Assembly: GCA_017940085.1 (NCBI GenBank)
Contig: JAGAZK010000191.1
Location: 1 to 21,967, forward strand
DNA length: 21,967 nt
Direction of reading: 5' to 3'
Source: Campylobacter sp.
GTDB lineage: Bacteria > Campylobacterota > Campylobacteria > Campylobacterales > Campylobacteraceae
Every line of letters begins with the position of its first letter. Within the stretch, counting starts at the first letter, position 1. A program made the translations under genes and the position numbers. Below the pieces are notes generated by a model. It was not told where the DNA came from, searched no databases, and worked only from the letters and a program-made list of their open reading frames with translations. Positions 6,648 to 14,905 of this stretch are shown one piece after another.

Positions 6648-7640
6648 TTAAATTTCATTTTGTAGTGCTATTTTTGGGTCATAGCCTATATTTTTTTCAA
6701 ATTCTCTAAGTCGCATGTGTATTGAGCGAAGTTCGGTTATCGTCGTCCAGTTGTTTGTAAAAACGCTAAAACTAACGCGAACTTTGTTAAAAGCGTTTGC
6801 TGTTTGGATTAAAACGCCAAGCGTAATCGCCTTTGTAAAAAGTCCCGGACCAATCATAAGATATGGAACAACCATTAAAATTCTTGAATAAGTATTGAGC
6901 CAAACATCGAAATATAGGTAATGCAAGAAAAGTTTGTTATAGTTAAATTTGAGTTTGTCAAAAAGGGAATTTATTTTGTATTCGTTTCCGTAATTTTGCT
7001 TATCTTCTTCGGCAAAAACTAGCTCTTTTCTAAATGCTGCTTCAACTTTTTGGTTGTTGTATTCAAGGCGTGGCAGATAACGCCCTACAAACCACGAAAC
7101 GGCTAGTCCGCCGATACTGACAATCAAAGCAATCCAAACTAAAACTCCCGGAATGTCTCCTATGTATGGCAAATTTATACCTTTACTTAGCCCCCATAAA
7201 ATCGGAATAAAAGCAAACAGCGTCATAAAGGCATAGACGATTTTCATACCGACATCTTCGAGCGTTTTTGTAAATCGATAAATATCTTCTTGAATTCTTT
7301 GAGAACTACCTTCTATGTCATTTTCTACCTTGCGCCAAAATTTAATATACGAAAATGTCATCGCTTCTCGCCATTTTAGCACCCAAACTCTCGTTAAATA
7401 TCGTTCTGCAACAACCGATATAACAAACCAAAGTGAAATCCAAAAAAATAGTGAAATTTGTTTGTAAAAATCATCGATAGTGTGTTTATCGATATTTCCG
7501 CCCATATCATAAAACGAACGATACCACTCATTAAATTTGACATTTAATATCGTTTGAAACAAATTTAGACTTAATATAAAAACAAGTCCGCCCCACGCCA
7601 AAATTCGCCATTTTGGACTTTTAAAAAATGAAGAAAACAT
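6648..7640 (-). CDS. bacA: SbmA/BacA-family peptide transporter
   Basis: This inner-membrane protein resembles E. coli SbmA and rhizobial BacA, which take up proline-rich peptides and related compounds using the proton gradient without an ATPase domain. The family signature is clear: WREAM (90-94), EGSSQRIQEDIYRFTKTLED (110-129), LPRLEYNNQKVEAAFRKEL (189-207), and SWTT-like NNWTTITELRSI (297-308). Hydrophobic segments lie at about 11-33, 62-85, 134-152, 164-188 and 255-285. At 330 residues it is shorter than E. coli SbmA (about 400), mainly because the N-terminal membrane part is reduced; the conserved core is complete. The ATG at 7640 has AAAGG upstream. It converges on the broken receptor gene. 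The substrate cannot be read from sequence. Confidence 0.88.
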   Translation of the reverse strand: MFSSFFKSPKWRILAWGGLVFILSLNLFQTILNVKFNEWYRSFYDMGGNIDKHTIDDFYKQISLFFWISLWFVISVVAERYLTRVWVLKWREAMTFSYIKFWRKVENDIEGSSQRIQEDIYRFTKTLEDVGMKIVYAFMTLFAFIPILWGLSKGINLPYIGDIPGVLVWIALIVSIGGLAVSWFVGRYLPRLEYNNQKVEAAFRKELVFAEEDKQNYGNEYKINSLFDKLKFNYNKLFLHYLYFDVWLNTYSRILMVVPYLMIGPGLFTKAITLGVLIQTANAFNKVRVSFSVFTNNWTTITELRSIHMRLREFEKNIGYDPKIALQNEI

Positions 7641-7833
7641 TTTTTACCTTTTTTACAAAATTTTGAAATTGATATTTTAACAAAAATGATATTAATTTTT
7701 ATTTTAATTGCAATTATTATAAAAAATTCAAATTTAATTTTTTTATGATAAAATAAATATTTATAAATTTCAGAAGTTTTAAACAAAATTTTGGCTAAAA
7801 TAAGCAGTTAAATTTTATTTAAAAGGTTTAAAA
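7641..7833. other. Divergent promoter region between bacA and argG
   Basis: These are 193 very AT-rich bases with no gene. A TAAAAT hexamer at 7796-7801, preceded by TTTTGGC, is the likeliest -10 for argG, followed by AAAAGG at 7821-7826 as ribosome binding site. I could not pick out a bacA promoter with confidence. Confidence 0.4.
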
Positions 7834-9060
7834 ATGGTAGAAAAAAATAGCGTAAAAAAGGTAGTTTTGGCATACTCTGGTGGGCTAGATACTAGCATTA
7901 TCTTAAAATGGCTTGGTGATAATTACGGTTGCGAAGTGGTAACTTTCACAGCCGACATCGGACAAAATGAAGATCTCGCACCAGTGCGAGAAAAAGCTCT
8001 AAAACTAGGCATAAAAGCAGAAAATATTTTCATTGAAGATTTAAGAGAAGAATTTGTTAGAGATTATGTTTTTCCTATGTTTAGGGCAAATGCGATTTAT
8101 GAAGGCGAGTATTTGCTTGGAACTAGCATTGCTAGACCGCTTATAGCAAAAAGACTTGTTGAGATTGCAAATAAAACAAATTCAGACGCCATTAGCCATG
8201 GCGCTACTGGAAAAGGAAACGACCAAGTTCGCTTTGAGCTTGGAGCTTATGCATTAAAACCTGATATAAGGGTTATCGCGCCGTGGCGAGAATGGGATTT
8301 AAATAGTCGCGAAAAACTTTTAGCATACGCTAGCAAACACGGCATAGAAATCGTAAAAAAAGCAGGAAAATCGCCGTATTCGATGGATGCAAATTTGCTT
8401 CACATTTCGTATGAAGGTTTGGTTTTAGAAGATCCAAATCACGCCCCAGAAGATGATATGTGGAGATGGACAACAGATCCTAAAAAAGCACCAAATGAGA
8501 GCGAAATCATCGAAATCGAGTATAAAAATGGCGATCCTGTCGCATTAAACGGCAAAAAACTAAAACCACACGAAATGCTAAATGAGCTAAATAACCTTGG
8601 CGCAAAACACGGCATAGGCAGACTTGACATCGTTGAAAATCGCTTCGTCGGTATGAAAAGTAGGGGTTGTTACGAAACTCCGGGTGGCACGATAATGTTA
8701 AAAGCTCATCGTGCGATAGAAAGCATTACGATTGATAGAGGTGCCGCTCACCTAAAAGACGAACTTATGCCAAAATATGCCGAGTTAATCTACAACGGCT
8801 TTTGGTTTAGCCCTGAACGCATTATGCTTCAAGCTTTAATTGACAAATCGCAAGAATGCGTAAATGGCATCGTTAGGCTTGAACTTTACAAAGGAAGCGT
8901 AAGCGTAATAGGCAGAGAAAGCAAAACAGATAGTCTTTTCAATGTCGATTTTAGCACATTTGAAGAAGACGCAGTTTATAACCAAAAAGACGCAGAAGGC
9001 TTTATCAAACTAAATGCTTTGCGTTTTATCATCGCAGGAAAAAGCGGTAGAAAATTCTAA
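7834..9060 (+). CDS. argG: Argininosuccinate synthase
   Basis: This cytoplasmic enzyme joins citrulline and aspartate using ATP, the penultimate step of arginine synthesis. The 408 residues match the common short form of the family. The ATP pyrophosphatase loop AYSGGLDTS is at 13-21, the citrulline/aspartate-binding [13 protein letters not shown] at 123-135, [16 protein letters not shown] at 180-195, and [13 protein letters not shown] in the C-terminal half. The ATG at 7834 follows AAAAGG. The gene leads a tight run with rplI 18 bases downstream, then hslV, hslU and era, an arrangement that I recall also occurs in C. jejuni. Nothing looks damaged. Confidence 0.97.
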   Translation: MVEKNSVKKVVLAYSGGLDTSIILKWLGDNYGCEVVTFTADIGQNEDLAPVREKALKLGIKAENIFIEDLREEFVRDYVFPMFRANAIYEGEYLLGTSIARPLIAKRLVEIANKTNSDAISHGATGKGNDQVRFELGAYALKPDIRVIAPWREWDLNSREKLLAYASKHGIEIVKKAGKSPYSMDANLLHISYEGLVLEDPNHAPEDDMWRWTTDPKKAPNESEIIEIEYKNGDPVALNGKKLKPHEMLNELNNLGAKHGIGRLDIVENRFVGMKSRGCYETPGGTIMLKAHRAIESITIDRGAAHLKDELMPKYAELIYNGFWFSPERIMLQALIDKSQECVNGIVRLELYKGSVSVIGRESKTDSLFNVDFSTFEEDAVYNQKDAEGFIKLNALRFIIAGKSGRKF

Positions 9061-9078
9061 ATTTAAAAGGAAAATTTG

Positions 9079-9519
9079 ATGAAAGTTTTACTTATAAAAG
9101 ATGTCAAAGGGCTTGGAAAAGCAGGGGAAATCAAAGAAGTAAAAGACGGATACGGAAATAATTTTTTGATAGGAAAGGGCTTTGCGCTAGCTGCTACAAC
9201 CGAAGTTTTGCGTAAATTTGAAGCAGGAAAAAGAAAAGAAGCCGAGCTTAAACAAAGCGAAATCGAAAGTTTAAATTTGCTAAAAACTCAGCTTGAAAAA
9301 GTGCGTGTAAAAGTGGCAAAACAAGTCGGCGAAAATGGCGGACTTTTTGGAGCTGTTACCAAAGATGACATCGCAAATGCCCTAAAAGAGCAAAAAGGCT
9401 TTGAAGTTGATAAAAAAATCTTGGAATTTGGCACTATCAAAACCACAGGAATTTACGATGTGAGTGCTAAATTTAAACACGGCATAAGTGCTAAATTTGA
9501 AATCGAAGTGGTAGGTTAA
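9079..9519 (+). CDS. rplI: 50S ribosomal protein L9
   Basis: L9 binds 23S rRNA at the base of the L1 stalk and helps maintain translational fidelity. The 146-residue protein has the diagnostic N-terminal domain MKVLLIKDVKGLGKAGEIKEV followed by GYGNNFLIGKGFA (about 24-36), then a long connecting helix (about 41-75) and the C-terminal domain. The ATG at 9079 is preferred over the TTG three bases earlier because MKVLLIKDV is the usual family start and AAAAGGAAAA lies at the right distance. It sits between argG and hslV, with three bases between its stop and the hslV start. Confidence 0.96.
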   Translation: MKVLLIKDVKGLGKAGEIKEVKDGYGNNFLIGKGFALAATTEVLRKFEAGKRKEAELKQSEIESLNLLKTQLEKVRVKVAKQVGENGGLFGAVTKDDIANALKEQKGFEVDKKILEFGTIKTTGIYDVSAKFKHGISAKFEIEVVG

Positions 9520-9522
9520 TCA

Positions 9523-10068
9523 ATGTTTGAAGCTACAACGATTTTAGCGTATAAAGGCAAAAACGCTTCTGTTATTGGCGGGGACGGACAGGTTACATTT
9601 GGAAACACCGTTTTAAAAGGCAAGGCGACCAAAATTCGCAAAATAGGTAAAGATGAAAGCGTGTTAGCCGGCTTTGCAGGAAGCACAGCTGATGCGTTTA
9701 ATCTTTTTGATATGTTTGAAAAATGTCTTGATAACGCAAAAGGCGAACTTTTAAAAGCCGTTGTCGAATTTAGCAAAGAGTGGCGAAAAGATAAGTATTT
9801 GCGAAAACTTGAAGCTATGATGATAGTTATCGATAGAAAGCATATTTTCTTACTAAGCGGCACGGGCGATGTCGTCGAACCAGATGACGGAAAAATCGTC
9901 GCAATCGGAAGTGGTGGAAACTATGCTTTAAGCGCAGCTAGGGCTTTGGATAAATTTGGAAATTTAAACGAAGAAGAACTAGTCAAAGAGAGCCTAAAAA
10001 TAGCGGCTGAAATTTGCATTTATACAAATGAAAACATTAAAACTTATGCAATTTGGGACGAAAAATAA
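9523..10068 (+). CDS. hslV: ATP-dependent protease catalytic subunit HslV (ClpQ)
   Basis: HslV forms the double-ring peptidase of the HslUV protease, using an N-terminal threonine as nucleophile. The family core begins at TTILAYKG (residues 5-12), with [23 protein letters not shown] next and the glycine-rich [14 protein letters not shown] near the C-terminal third. In most bacteria the catalytic Thr directly follows Met1. Here four residues (MFEA) precede it and no start codon lies closer, so the protein should need removal of a short propeptide. I recall the same extension in C. jejuni HslV. At 181 residues it has normal length. It is immediately followed by hslU, its unfoldase partner, one base after the stop. 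Confidence 0.95.
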   Translation: MFEATTILAYKGKNASVIGGDGQVTFGNTVLKGKATKIRKIGKDESVLAGFAGSTADAFNLFDMFEKCLDNAKGELLKAVVEFSKEWRKDKYLRKLEAMMIVIDRKHIFLLSGTGDVVEPDDGKIVAIGSGGNYALSAARALDKFGNLNEEELVKESLKIAAEICIYTNENIKTYAIWDEK

Positions 10069-10069
10069 G

Positions 10070-11389
10070 ATGATGACACCAAGAGAAATAGTAAAAAATT
10101 TAGACGATTATGTAATCGGTCAAGCAAAAGCAAAAAAAGTAATAGCAGTAGCACTTCGCAATCGCTACCGCAGAATGCGACTTGATGATGAGATGAAAGC
10201 TGAGGTTACGCCAAAAAATATTTTGATGATAGGTTCAACGGGCGTTGGAAAAACCGAAATCGCAAGGCGACTTTCAAAAATGTTTGGTTTGCCTTTTATA
10301 AAAGTCGAAGCTAGTAAATACACAGAAGTCGGCTTTGTAGGGCGAGATGTAGAATCTATGGTGCGTGATTTAGTAAGTGCAGCTATAAATTTGGTGCGAA
10401 GCGAAGAATTTGAAAAAAATAGAGAAAAAATCGATGAATATATCGAAAAGAAAATTTTAGAAAAACTTCTGCCACCGCTACCGCGTGGAGCAAGTGAAGA
10501 AAAAAATGCTGATTATGCTAAAAGTTATGAAAAAATGGCACTTAAATTTAAAAACGGCGATTTAGATGATTTGATGATTGAGATTGAAATCAGTGAAAAT
10601 ACTTTTGAAGCAAATTCAAATCTACCGCCTGAAATGGCAAATATGCAAGAAAGTTTCATCAAAGTTATCGGCATAAGCAGTAAAAAAACCAAAAAAGAGA
10701 TGAAAATCAAAGACGCAAAAGTGGCCCTTAGAAATGAAGCAAGTGATAAAATCTTGGATATGGAACGCATAAAGGCAGAAGCCGTGCGAAGAAGCGAAAA
10801 TGAAGGCATTATTTTTATCGACGAGATCGATAAAGTCGCTGTGAGTGCAAATTCAGGCTCTCGCCAAGATCCTAGCAAAGAGGGCGTTCAAAGAGATTTG
10901 CTTCCTATCGTAGAAGGATCAAGTGTAAGCACAAAATATGGAAATATCAACACAGATCACATTTTATTTATCGCAGCTGGGGCGTTTCATATAAGCAAAC
11001 CAAGCGATTTGATTCCTGAGCTTCAAGGTCGTTTTCCTTTGCGAGTGGAACTTGATAGCCTAGATGAAGAGGCACTTTGCGAAATTTTAACAAAACCAAA
11101 AAATTCGTTAATCAAACAATATATCGCTCTTCTTGCCACAGAAGGTGTCGAGCTTGAATTTAGCGATAGCGGAATAAAAGCGATTGCAAAAAATGCCGCC
11201 AAAACAAACGAAAAAGTCGAAGATATAGGCGCTAGAAGACTTCATACGGTGATGGAAAAAGTCCTTGAAGATATTAGCTATGAAGCCGACGGATTTAAGG
11301 GTCAAAAAGTGGTAATCGATGATAAATTTGTCGATGAAAAGCTTGATGAAATCGTCAAAGACGAAGATTTAGCGAAGTATATATTATAA
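10070..11389 (+). CDS. hslU: ATP-dependent protease ATPase subunit HslU (ClpY)
   Basis: HslU is the AAA+ unfoldase that feeds proteins into HslV. With the ATG at 10070 it has 439 residues: TPREIVKNLDDYVIGQAKAKK at the N terminus, Walker A GSTGVGKT (55-62), pore loop GFVG (88-91, where E. coli has GYVG), the inserted I-domain (about 107-240), Walker B IIFIDEID (247-254), arginine finger Arg321 in ELQGRFP, sensor 2 GARR (387-390), and the C terminus DEDLAKYIL, whose last residues dock into HslV. A frame open from further upstream inside hslV would add 14 residues unlike the family, so ATG 10070 (or the adjacent ATG 10073) is the start. The stop overlaps the era ATG by one base. Confidence 0.96.
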   Translation: MMTPREIVKNLDDYVIGQAKAKKVIAVALRNRYRRMRLDDEMKAEVTPKNILMIGSTGVGKTEIARRLSKMFGLPFIKVEASKYTEVGFVGRDVESMVRDLVSAAINLVRSEEFEKNREKIDEYIEKKILEKLLPPLPRGASEEKNADYAKSYEKMALKFKNGDLDDLMIEIEISENTFEANSNLPPEMANMQESFIKVIGISSKKTKKEMKIKDAKVALRNEASDKILDMERIKAEAVRRSENEGIIFIDEIDKVAVSANSGSRQDPSKEGVQRDLLPIVEGSSVSTKYGNINTDHILFIAAGAFHISKPSDLIPELQGRFPLRVELDSLDEEALCEILTKPKNSLIKQYIALLATEGVELEFSDSGIKAIAKNAAKTNEKVEDIGARRLHTVMEKVLEDISYEADGFKGQKVVIDDKFVDEKLDEIVKDEDLAKYIL

Positions 11390-12258
11390 TGAAAAGTGGA
11401 TTTGTTAGTCTAATCGGTCGCACAAATGCAGGGAAAAGTTCTTTTCTAAACTACATTTTGGGCGAAAAAATTTCGCTTGTGTCGCACAAAGTAAATGCAA
11501 CGCGCCGTAAAATCAATGGCATAGTTATGCACGAAAGCGATCAGATTATATTTGTCGATACGCCGGGACTGCATGAGAGCAATAAAATGATGAATAAAAT
11601 CATGGTTGAGGTTGCGCTAAATGCGATCGGAGATAGCGATTTGGTGCTATTTTTAGCACCAATCCACGATAGCACTGAAAATTATGAAAAATTTTTAAAT
11701 TTGCATAATGGTGTAAATCATATCGTGCTTTTAACTAAGATTGATGAAGCAAATGACGAAAAAATCGTGAAAAAACTAAGTGAATATCAAAAATTCCAAG
11801 ATAAATTTGGCGCAATAATACCTATAAATATTAAAAAAAATGTTTTCAAACGCCAAATTTTAGATGAAATTTGCAAATTTTTGCCAGAACATGAGTATTT
11901 TTATGACCCTGAACTCATAAGTAGCACGAATTTAAGGGATATTTATAGGGATTTTATCCTTGAAAGTATCTTTGAAAACACAAACGGCGAACTTCCGTAT
12001 TCGACAGATGTTATCATAGAAAAAGTAAATGAAACTCCAAATTTAATTTCAATTTATGCCAAAATTATAACTGATACGCAATCTCATAAACAGATTTTAA
12101 TCGGTAAAAACGGCGATACAATCAAGCGAATAGGCATAAAATCGAAAAAGTTAATTTCAGCTTTTTCTAAGGTTAAAATTTATGTCAAATTAAGCGTTTT
12201 TGTTAAAAAATCGTGGAAAAACGACGAAAATAGCATAAAAAGCCATTTTATCTATTGA
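11389..12258 (+). CDS. era: GTPase Era
   Basis: Era binds the 3' end of 16S rRNA and assists 30S maturation. The 289 residues show G1 GRTNAGKS (10-17), the switch I Thr38 in NATRRKI, G3 DTPG (57-60), G4 TKID (116-119, an accepted variant of NKxD), and a C-terminal KH domain with the GKNG loop (239-242) in HKQILIGKNGDTIKRIG. The G1 sequence differs from the usual GRPNVGKS but is what I remember from Campylobacter Era. The start overlaps the hslU stop by one base, showing translational coupling. The gene ends 57 bases before the pilus-type operon, whose putative promoter lies directly after its stop codon. Confidence 0.95.
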   Translation: MKSGFVSLIGRTNAGKSSFLNYILGEKISLVSHKVNATRRKINGIVMHESDQIIFVDTPGLHESNKMMNKIMVEVALNAIGDSDLVLFLAPIHDSTENYEKFLNLHNGVNHIVLLTKIDEANDEKIVKKLSEYQKFQDKFGAIIPINIKKNVFKRQILDEICKFLPEHEYFYDPELISSTNLRDIYRDFILESIFENTNGELPYSTDVIIEKVNETPNLISIYAKIITDTQSHKQILIGKNGDTIKRIGIKSKKLISAFSKVKIYVKLSVFVKKSWKNDENSIKSHFIY

Positions 12259-12288
12259 CATTTTGTTTGTTTTTGATTAAACTATAAG
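12255..12288 (+). promoter_or_regulatory. Putative promoter of the Cts / MSHA-like operon
   Basis: TATAAG at 12283-12288 sits 27 bases before the first gene of the operon. A perfect TTGACA is at 12255-12260, overlapping the era stop, but the 22-base gap is longer than usual. Campylobacter promoters rely mainly on the -10 region, so the hexamer at 12283 may act alone. Read-through from era is equally possible. Confidence 0.35.
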
Positions 12289-12315
12289 CAAATTTCTTTA
12301 TAAAGTGGAAAAAAG

Positions 12316-13836
12316 ATGGCTAAGAATAGTAGTAATGCAAACTCTATAGTTGCAATTAACAAGGTCACACAGACCATATTTGGGTTAAGTGGCAGCGAAA
12401 TCTTTGAGCACGATTTCGGAAGATCTAGCCGAGCGAAAGAGACTTATGTTTCTTATATTCCTTTTAAAGACATTATAACGACAACCGTCGAGATTCCGCG
12501 ATCTGTTGAAGATGCGGATTTGTTGGATGCTATCGTTATTAAGGTCTATGAAGAGCTTGGGCTTGATGCTACTTTGGATTATAAGATTACATATCTTGAA
12601 GTTGTCGGTGCAAGTAGCGACGAGAGAGTATTTAATGTTTTCGTCGTCGATAACCAACTTTTAAATACTCAGTTTGATGCGATTGCGGCACGAACTGGTT
12701 ATCTTGATTATGTTGCGATTGCGCCTTTCTTGTATGAAAGTCTATATAGCAGAGGGCTTTTGACAAAAGAAGGGACAGATTGTTTTATCTATTTGCAACG
12801 AGAAGATGCGTTTTTGGTTGTGTATCAAAACGGCGAATATTTCCAATCTCGCCAACTAAGATATAATCTTAAATTCTTAAATGATAAATTTGCAGAATTA
12901 ACCGGAAGTAAGCTTGAAGAAAACACATTTAATATGATGTTATCTACTTACGGTGCAAATTTGGAAAGTCCAGCTGAACGAGATTATATGATTCAAATTT
13001 TTGATGATATGTTCTATTATATTAACGATATTATCAATTCTTTGAACAAAATTTATAATATTAGGATTCAAAATATATATTTTGGTAGCGATGTTGGTAA
13101 AATTCCAGGTATCGAAGTTTTTGTAGAAAATACGCTAAATTTAACATATAGAGAATTTAATTTTAGCGTTGCAAAAAATGCCAAAGAATTCGAGCTTACA
13201 CAGCTTGATACTTTGATGTTTTTAACAGCTCAAAATTTCCTTGCCAATAAAGACGAAGAGCATAACTACTCTCCGTTTAAGCGACCACCGCCTATAACAC
13301 AAAGAACTAGTGGTAAGCTTTTTGGTTATATCGCACTTGGTCTGTTACTTGGTGCAGCTTATCCTTTATATCAATATGGTCATGGATACTACAATAGCTT
13401 GATTTCAGATCAAAAAGAGGCAGAGTATGCGCAAGTAAATGCTGAACTTAATAAAGTCAAGGGTATTGATGAAAATTTAAATAAACAAATTACGCAAACA
13501 AGAGAAGATTTTGCAAGAGAAAATAAAATCTTGACAGATAGGCTTAGTTTGTTGGATGGAATTTTTGATAAAAAGATAAATTATGCGATGAAGGCAATTG
13601 CTATTCATGATTTATCGAATATGGTTGTTGGTAGTCAAGGCAATATTCAAAGCATCAAAACAGATGATAGAAACTTGACGGTGAATGTCAATACTAGAAA
13701 TGATAAACAAATGACTGAGCTTTTGAAGAATATTAGTGAGACTAAACCATATTCTGTTTATACTAGGTCTATTATTTTAAATGAAAATGAAAATATAGTT
13801 GTTTATGACAGCAATGTTAGCGTGGAGGTAGAGTAA
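12316..13836 (+). CDS. Fused PilM-PilN-like (MshI-like) inner-membrane assembly protein
   Basis: The predicted role is to link the cytoplasmic motor to the periplasmic alignment complex of a type IV pilus/type II secretion-like machine. Residues 1 to about 325 are soluble and resemble the actin-like fold of PilM/GspL (for example TDCFIYLQREDAFLVVYQNGEY, 154-175). A Pro-rich hinge YSPFKRPPP (318-326) leads to one membrane helix (about 334-353), then a coiled-coil-rich stretch (362-415) and a small alpha-beta domain (about 420-506), as in PilN. PilM and PilN are separate in Pseudomonas-type T4P but joined in GspL and MshI, so this is the fused form. The next gene starts inside its stop codon (one-base overlap). 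From memory, C. jejuni has homologous genes (about Cj0660c) beside era. It might correspond to the single-membrane-helix transformation protein CtsX, but I cannot confirm that. The fold assignment comes from architecture and position, not a search. Confidence 0.68.
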   Translation: MAKNSSNANSIVAINKVTQTIFGLSGSEIFEHDFGRSSRAKETYVSYIPFKDIITTTVEIPRSVEDADLLDAIVIKVYEELGLDATLDYKITYLEVVGASSDERVFNVFVVDNQLLNTQFDAIAARTGYLDYVAIAPFLYESLYSRGLLTKEGTDCFIYLQREDAFLVVYQNGEYFQSRQLRYNLKFLNDKFAELTGSKLEENTFNMMLSTYGANLESPAERDYMIQIFDDMFYYINDIINSLNKIYNIRIQNIYFGSDVGKIPGIEVFVENTLNLTYREFNFSVAKNAKEFELTQLDTLMFLTAQNFLANKDEEHNYSPFKRPPPITQRTSGKLFGYIALGLLLGAAYPLYQYGHGYYNSLISDQKEAEYAQVNAELNKVKGIDENLNKQITQTREDFARENKILTDRLSLLDGIFDKKINYAMKAIAIHDLSNMVVGSQGNIQSIKTDDRNLTVNVNTRNDKQMTELLKNISETKPYSVYTRSIILNENENIVVYDSNVSVEVE

Positions 13837-14504
13837 TGAGAAAGCAAACTACGCTCGATAAAATTGACTCTTGGTTTGAGAGCAAAGGAAGTAGTGCGAA
13901 TACCTACTTGGTACTAGCGTTATTGGTTGCTGGTGCTCTTGCTTATTTGGCTCTATCGACTGGTGCACAAGAGTATTTTGATAATGAGCAAAGCAGGCTA
14001 AATAAAGCGACTCAGAATCTAAATGAGGCTACAAATAGTCTAAATGCTTTTGGCCCATTGGGAGATGGAACTTATAGCCAAATAAAGAATAAAGAAGTAG
14101 TACTAAAAGGTGAAAAGGCTAGACTTAATGAGACAATTGATTCTAATCAGTATGTTGATAATAAGCTTAGAGAGGTTTCAAATGTCACATATAATAGAGA
14201 GAATTGGGCTGAATTTTTAGATAGTTTGACAGAAATGGCAGTAAAAAGCAATGTTAAGGTTTTTGCTATAACTAGTGAAGAAAAAGACATAGATCAAAAA
14301 ACATTGGTTTTAGAGCCACAGGCTATGCTTGATGTAGGTGTTGTAATGGAAGGTACATATCATAATGTTCTGCGCTATATCAATGCTATTGAAGAATCAA
14401 AGATGATAGTTGATGTTAATAAGCTAGACATTAATAAATCGTCAACTGATGGAAAAATTGGCGGAAGTATTGGAATATCTATATGGGGGGTAAGATATCA
14501 ATGA
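13836..14504 (+). CDS. PilO-like (MshJ/GspM-type) inner-membrane protein
   Basis: This 222-residue protein has a short cytoplasmic tail, one membrane helix (about 23-42, TYLVLALLVAGALAYLALS), a coiled-coil region (about 45-118, rich in Asn, Glu, Leu and Lys), and a compact periplasmic domain ending in GISIWGVRYQ. That layout, and its place between a PilM/PilN-like and a PilP-like gene, is that of PilO/GspM/MshJ, which pairs with PilN in the alignment subcomplex. The segment LEPQAMLDVGVVMEGTYHNVLRYINAIE (about 164-191) resembles the PilO ferredoxin-like core, where a strand precedes a helix that scans one residue pair at a time. It overlaps its upstream neighbour by one base and its downstream neighbour by four (ATGA). 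From memory it corresponds to the gene next to Cj0660c in C. jejuni. Primary sequence identity to PilO is weak. Confidence 0.65.
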   Translation: MRKQTTLDKIDSWFESKGSSANTYLVLALLVAGALAYLALSTGAQEYFDNEQSRLNKATQNLNEATNSLNAFGPLGDGTYSQIKNKEVVLKGEKARLNETIDSNQYVDNKLREVSNVTYNRENWAEFLDSLTEMAVKSNVKVFAITSEEKDIDQKTLVLEPQAMLDVGVVMEGTYHNVLRYINAIEESKMIVDVNKLDINKSSTDGKIGGSIGISIWGVRYQ

Positions 14505-14905
14505 AAAAGATAATTTTATTTTCTATCTTTTCCGTTCTACTGTGTTACGCGGAAGGTATAAATAAGGCTGCCTATGATGATAAGTTTAATACTCTAAGTA
14601 AGCCAAGGATTGGTTTATCAGATGATAAAATTACGGCACTTAAAGATCCGTTTTACCCATTAAAACCAAAACCAAAAGATGGGGAAACACAAGTTATAGT
14701 AGATAAAACATTTGATTTACAGCTACGCGGAATTTTGGGTGATAAGGTTAAATTAAATGAGGCTTGGTATGAGATCGGCGATTATATAGGATCGTATCAA
14801 ATCGTTAAAATAAACGAAAATAGTGTTTTAGTTGCAGACGGCGACAATAAAATTGAAATAAAAATGAATCAAGGAAAGAAAAATGTCATTATTTCATATA
14901 AGTAA
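14501..14905 (+). CDS. ctsR: PilP/GspC-like (MshK) periplasmic protein, CtsR position
   Basis: The ATG at 14501 is chosen because it gives a signal peptide (MKKIILFSIFSVLLCYAEG), overlaps the previous stop as ATGA, and has GGGGG about 12 bases upstream; a start 18 bases earlier would bury the signal. The product has 134 residues. The mature part carries a DPFYPLKPKPK linker (about 49-59), then a small beta domain, LQLRGILGDKVKLNEAWYEI, GDYIGSYQIVKINENSVLV, that follows the PilP/GspC homology-region pattern (inner-membrane complex contact to the secretin). It lies directly before the secretin gene, the position of ctsR (Cj1475c, recalled) in C. jejuni, where it is needed for transformation. 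Its C terminus overlaps the secretin start by 23 bases. The symbol is assigned by position, so it is less certain than the domain call. Confidence 0.65.
   Translation: MKKIILFSIFSVLLCYAEGINKAAYDDKFNTLSKPRIGLSDDKITALKDPFYPLKPKPKDGETQVIVDKTFDLQLRGILGDKVKLNEAWYEIGDYIGSYQIVKINENSVLVADGDNKIEIKMNQGKKNVIISYK

Noticed and set aside
9076..9078. TTG as the rplI start
   Set aside because: The ATG three bases later gives the conserved MKVLLIKDV N terminus and better ribosome-binding-site spacing.
10028..10069. Extended hslU start inside hslV
   Set aside because: The 14 extra residues are unlike HslU N termini; the ATG at 10070 gives the normal TPREIV start.
11734..11745. Defective Era because G4 is TKID
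   Set aside because: TKxD is an accepted variant of NKxD, and all other GTPase and KH motifs are intact.
14483..14500. Earlier start for the PilP-like gene
   Set aside because: It would place MGGKIS before the signal peptide; the ATGA overlap at 14501 gives a clean leader.
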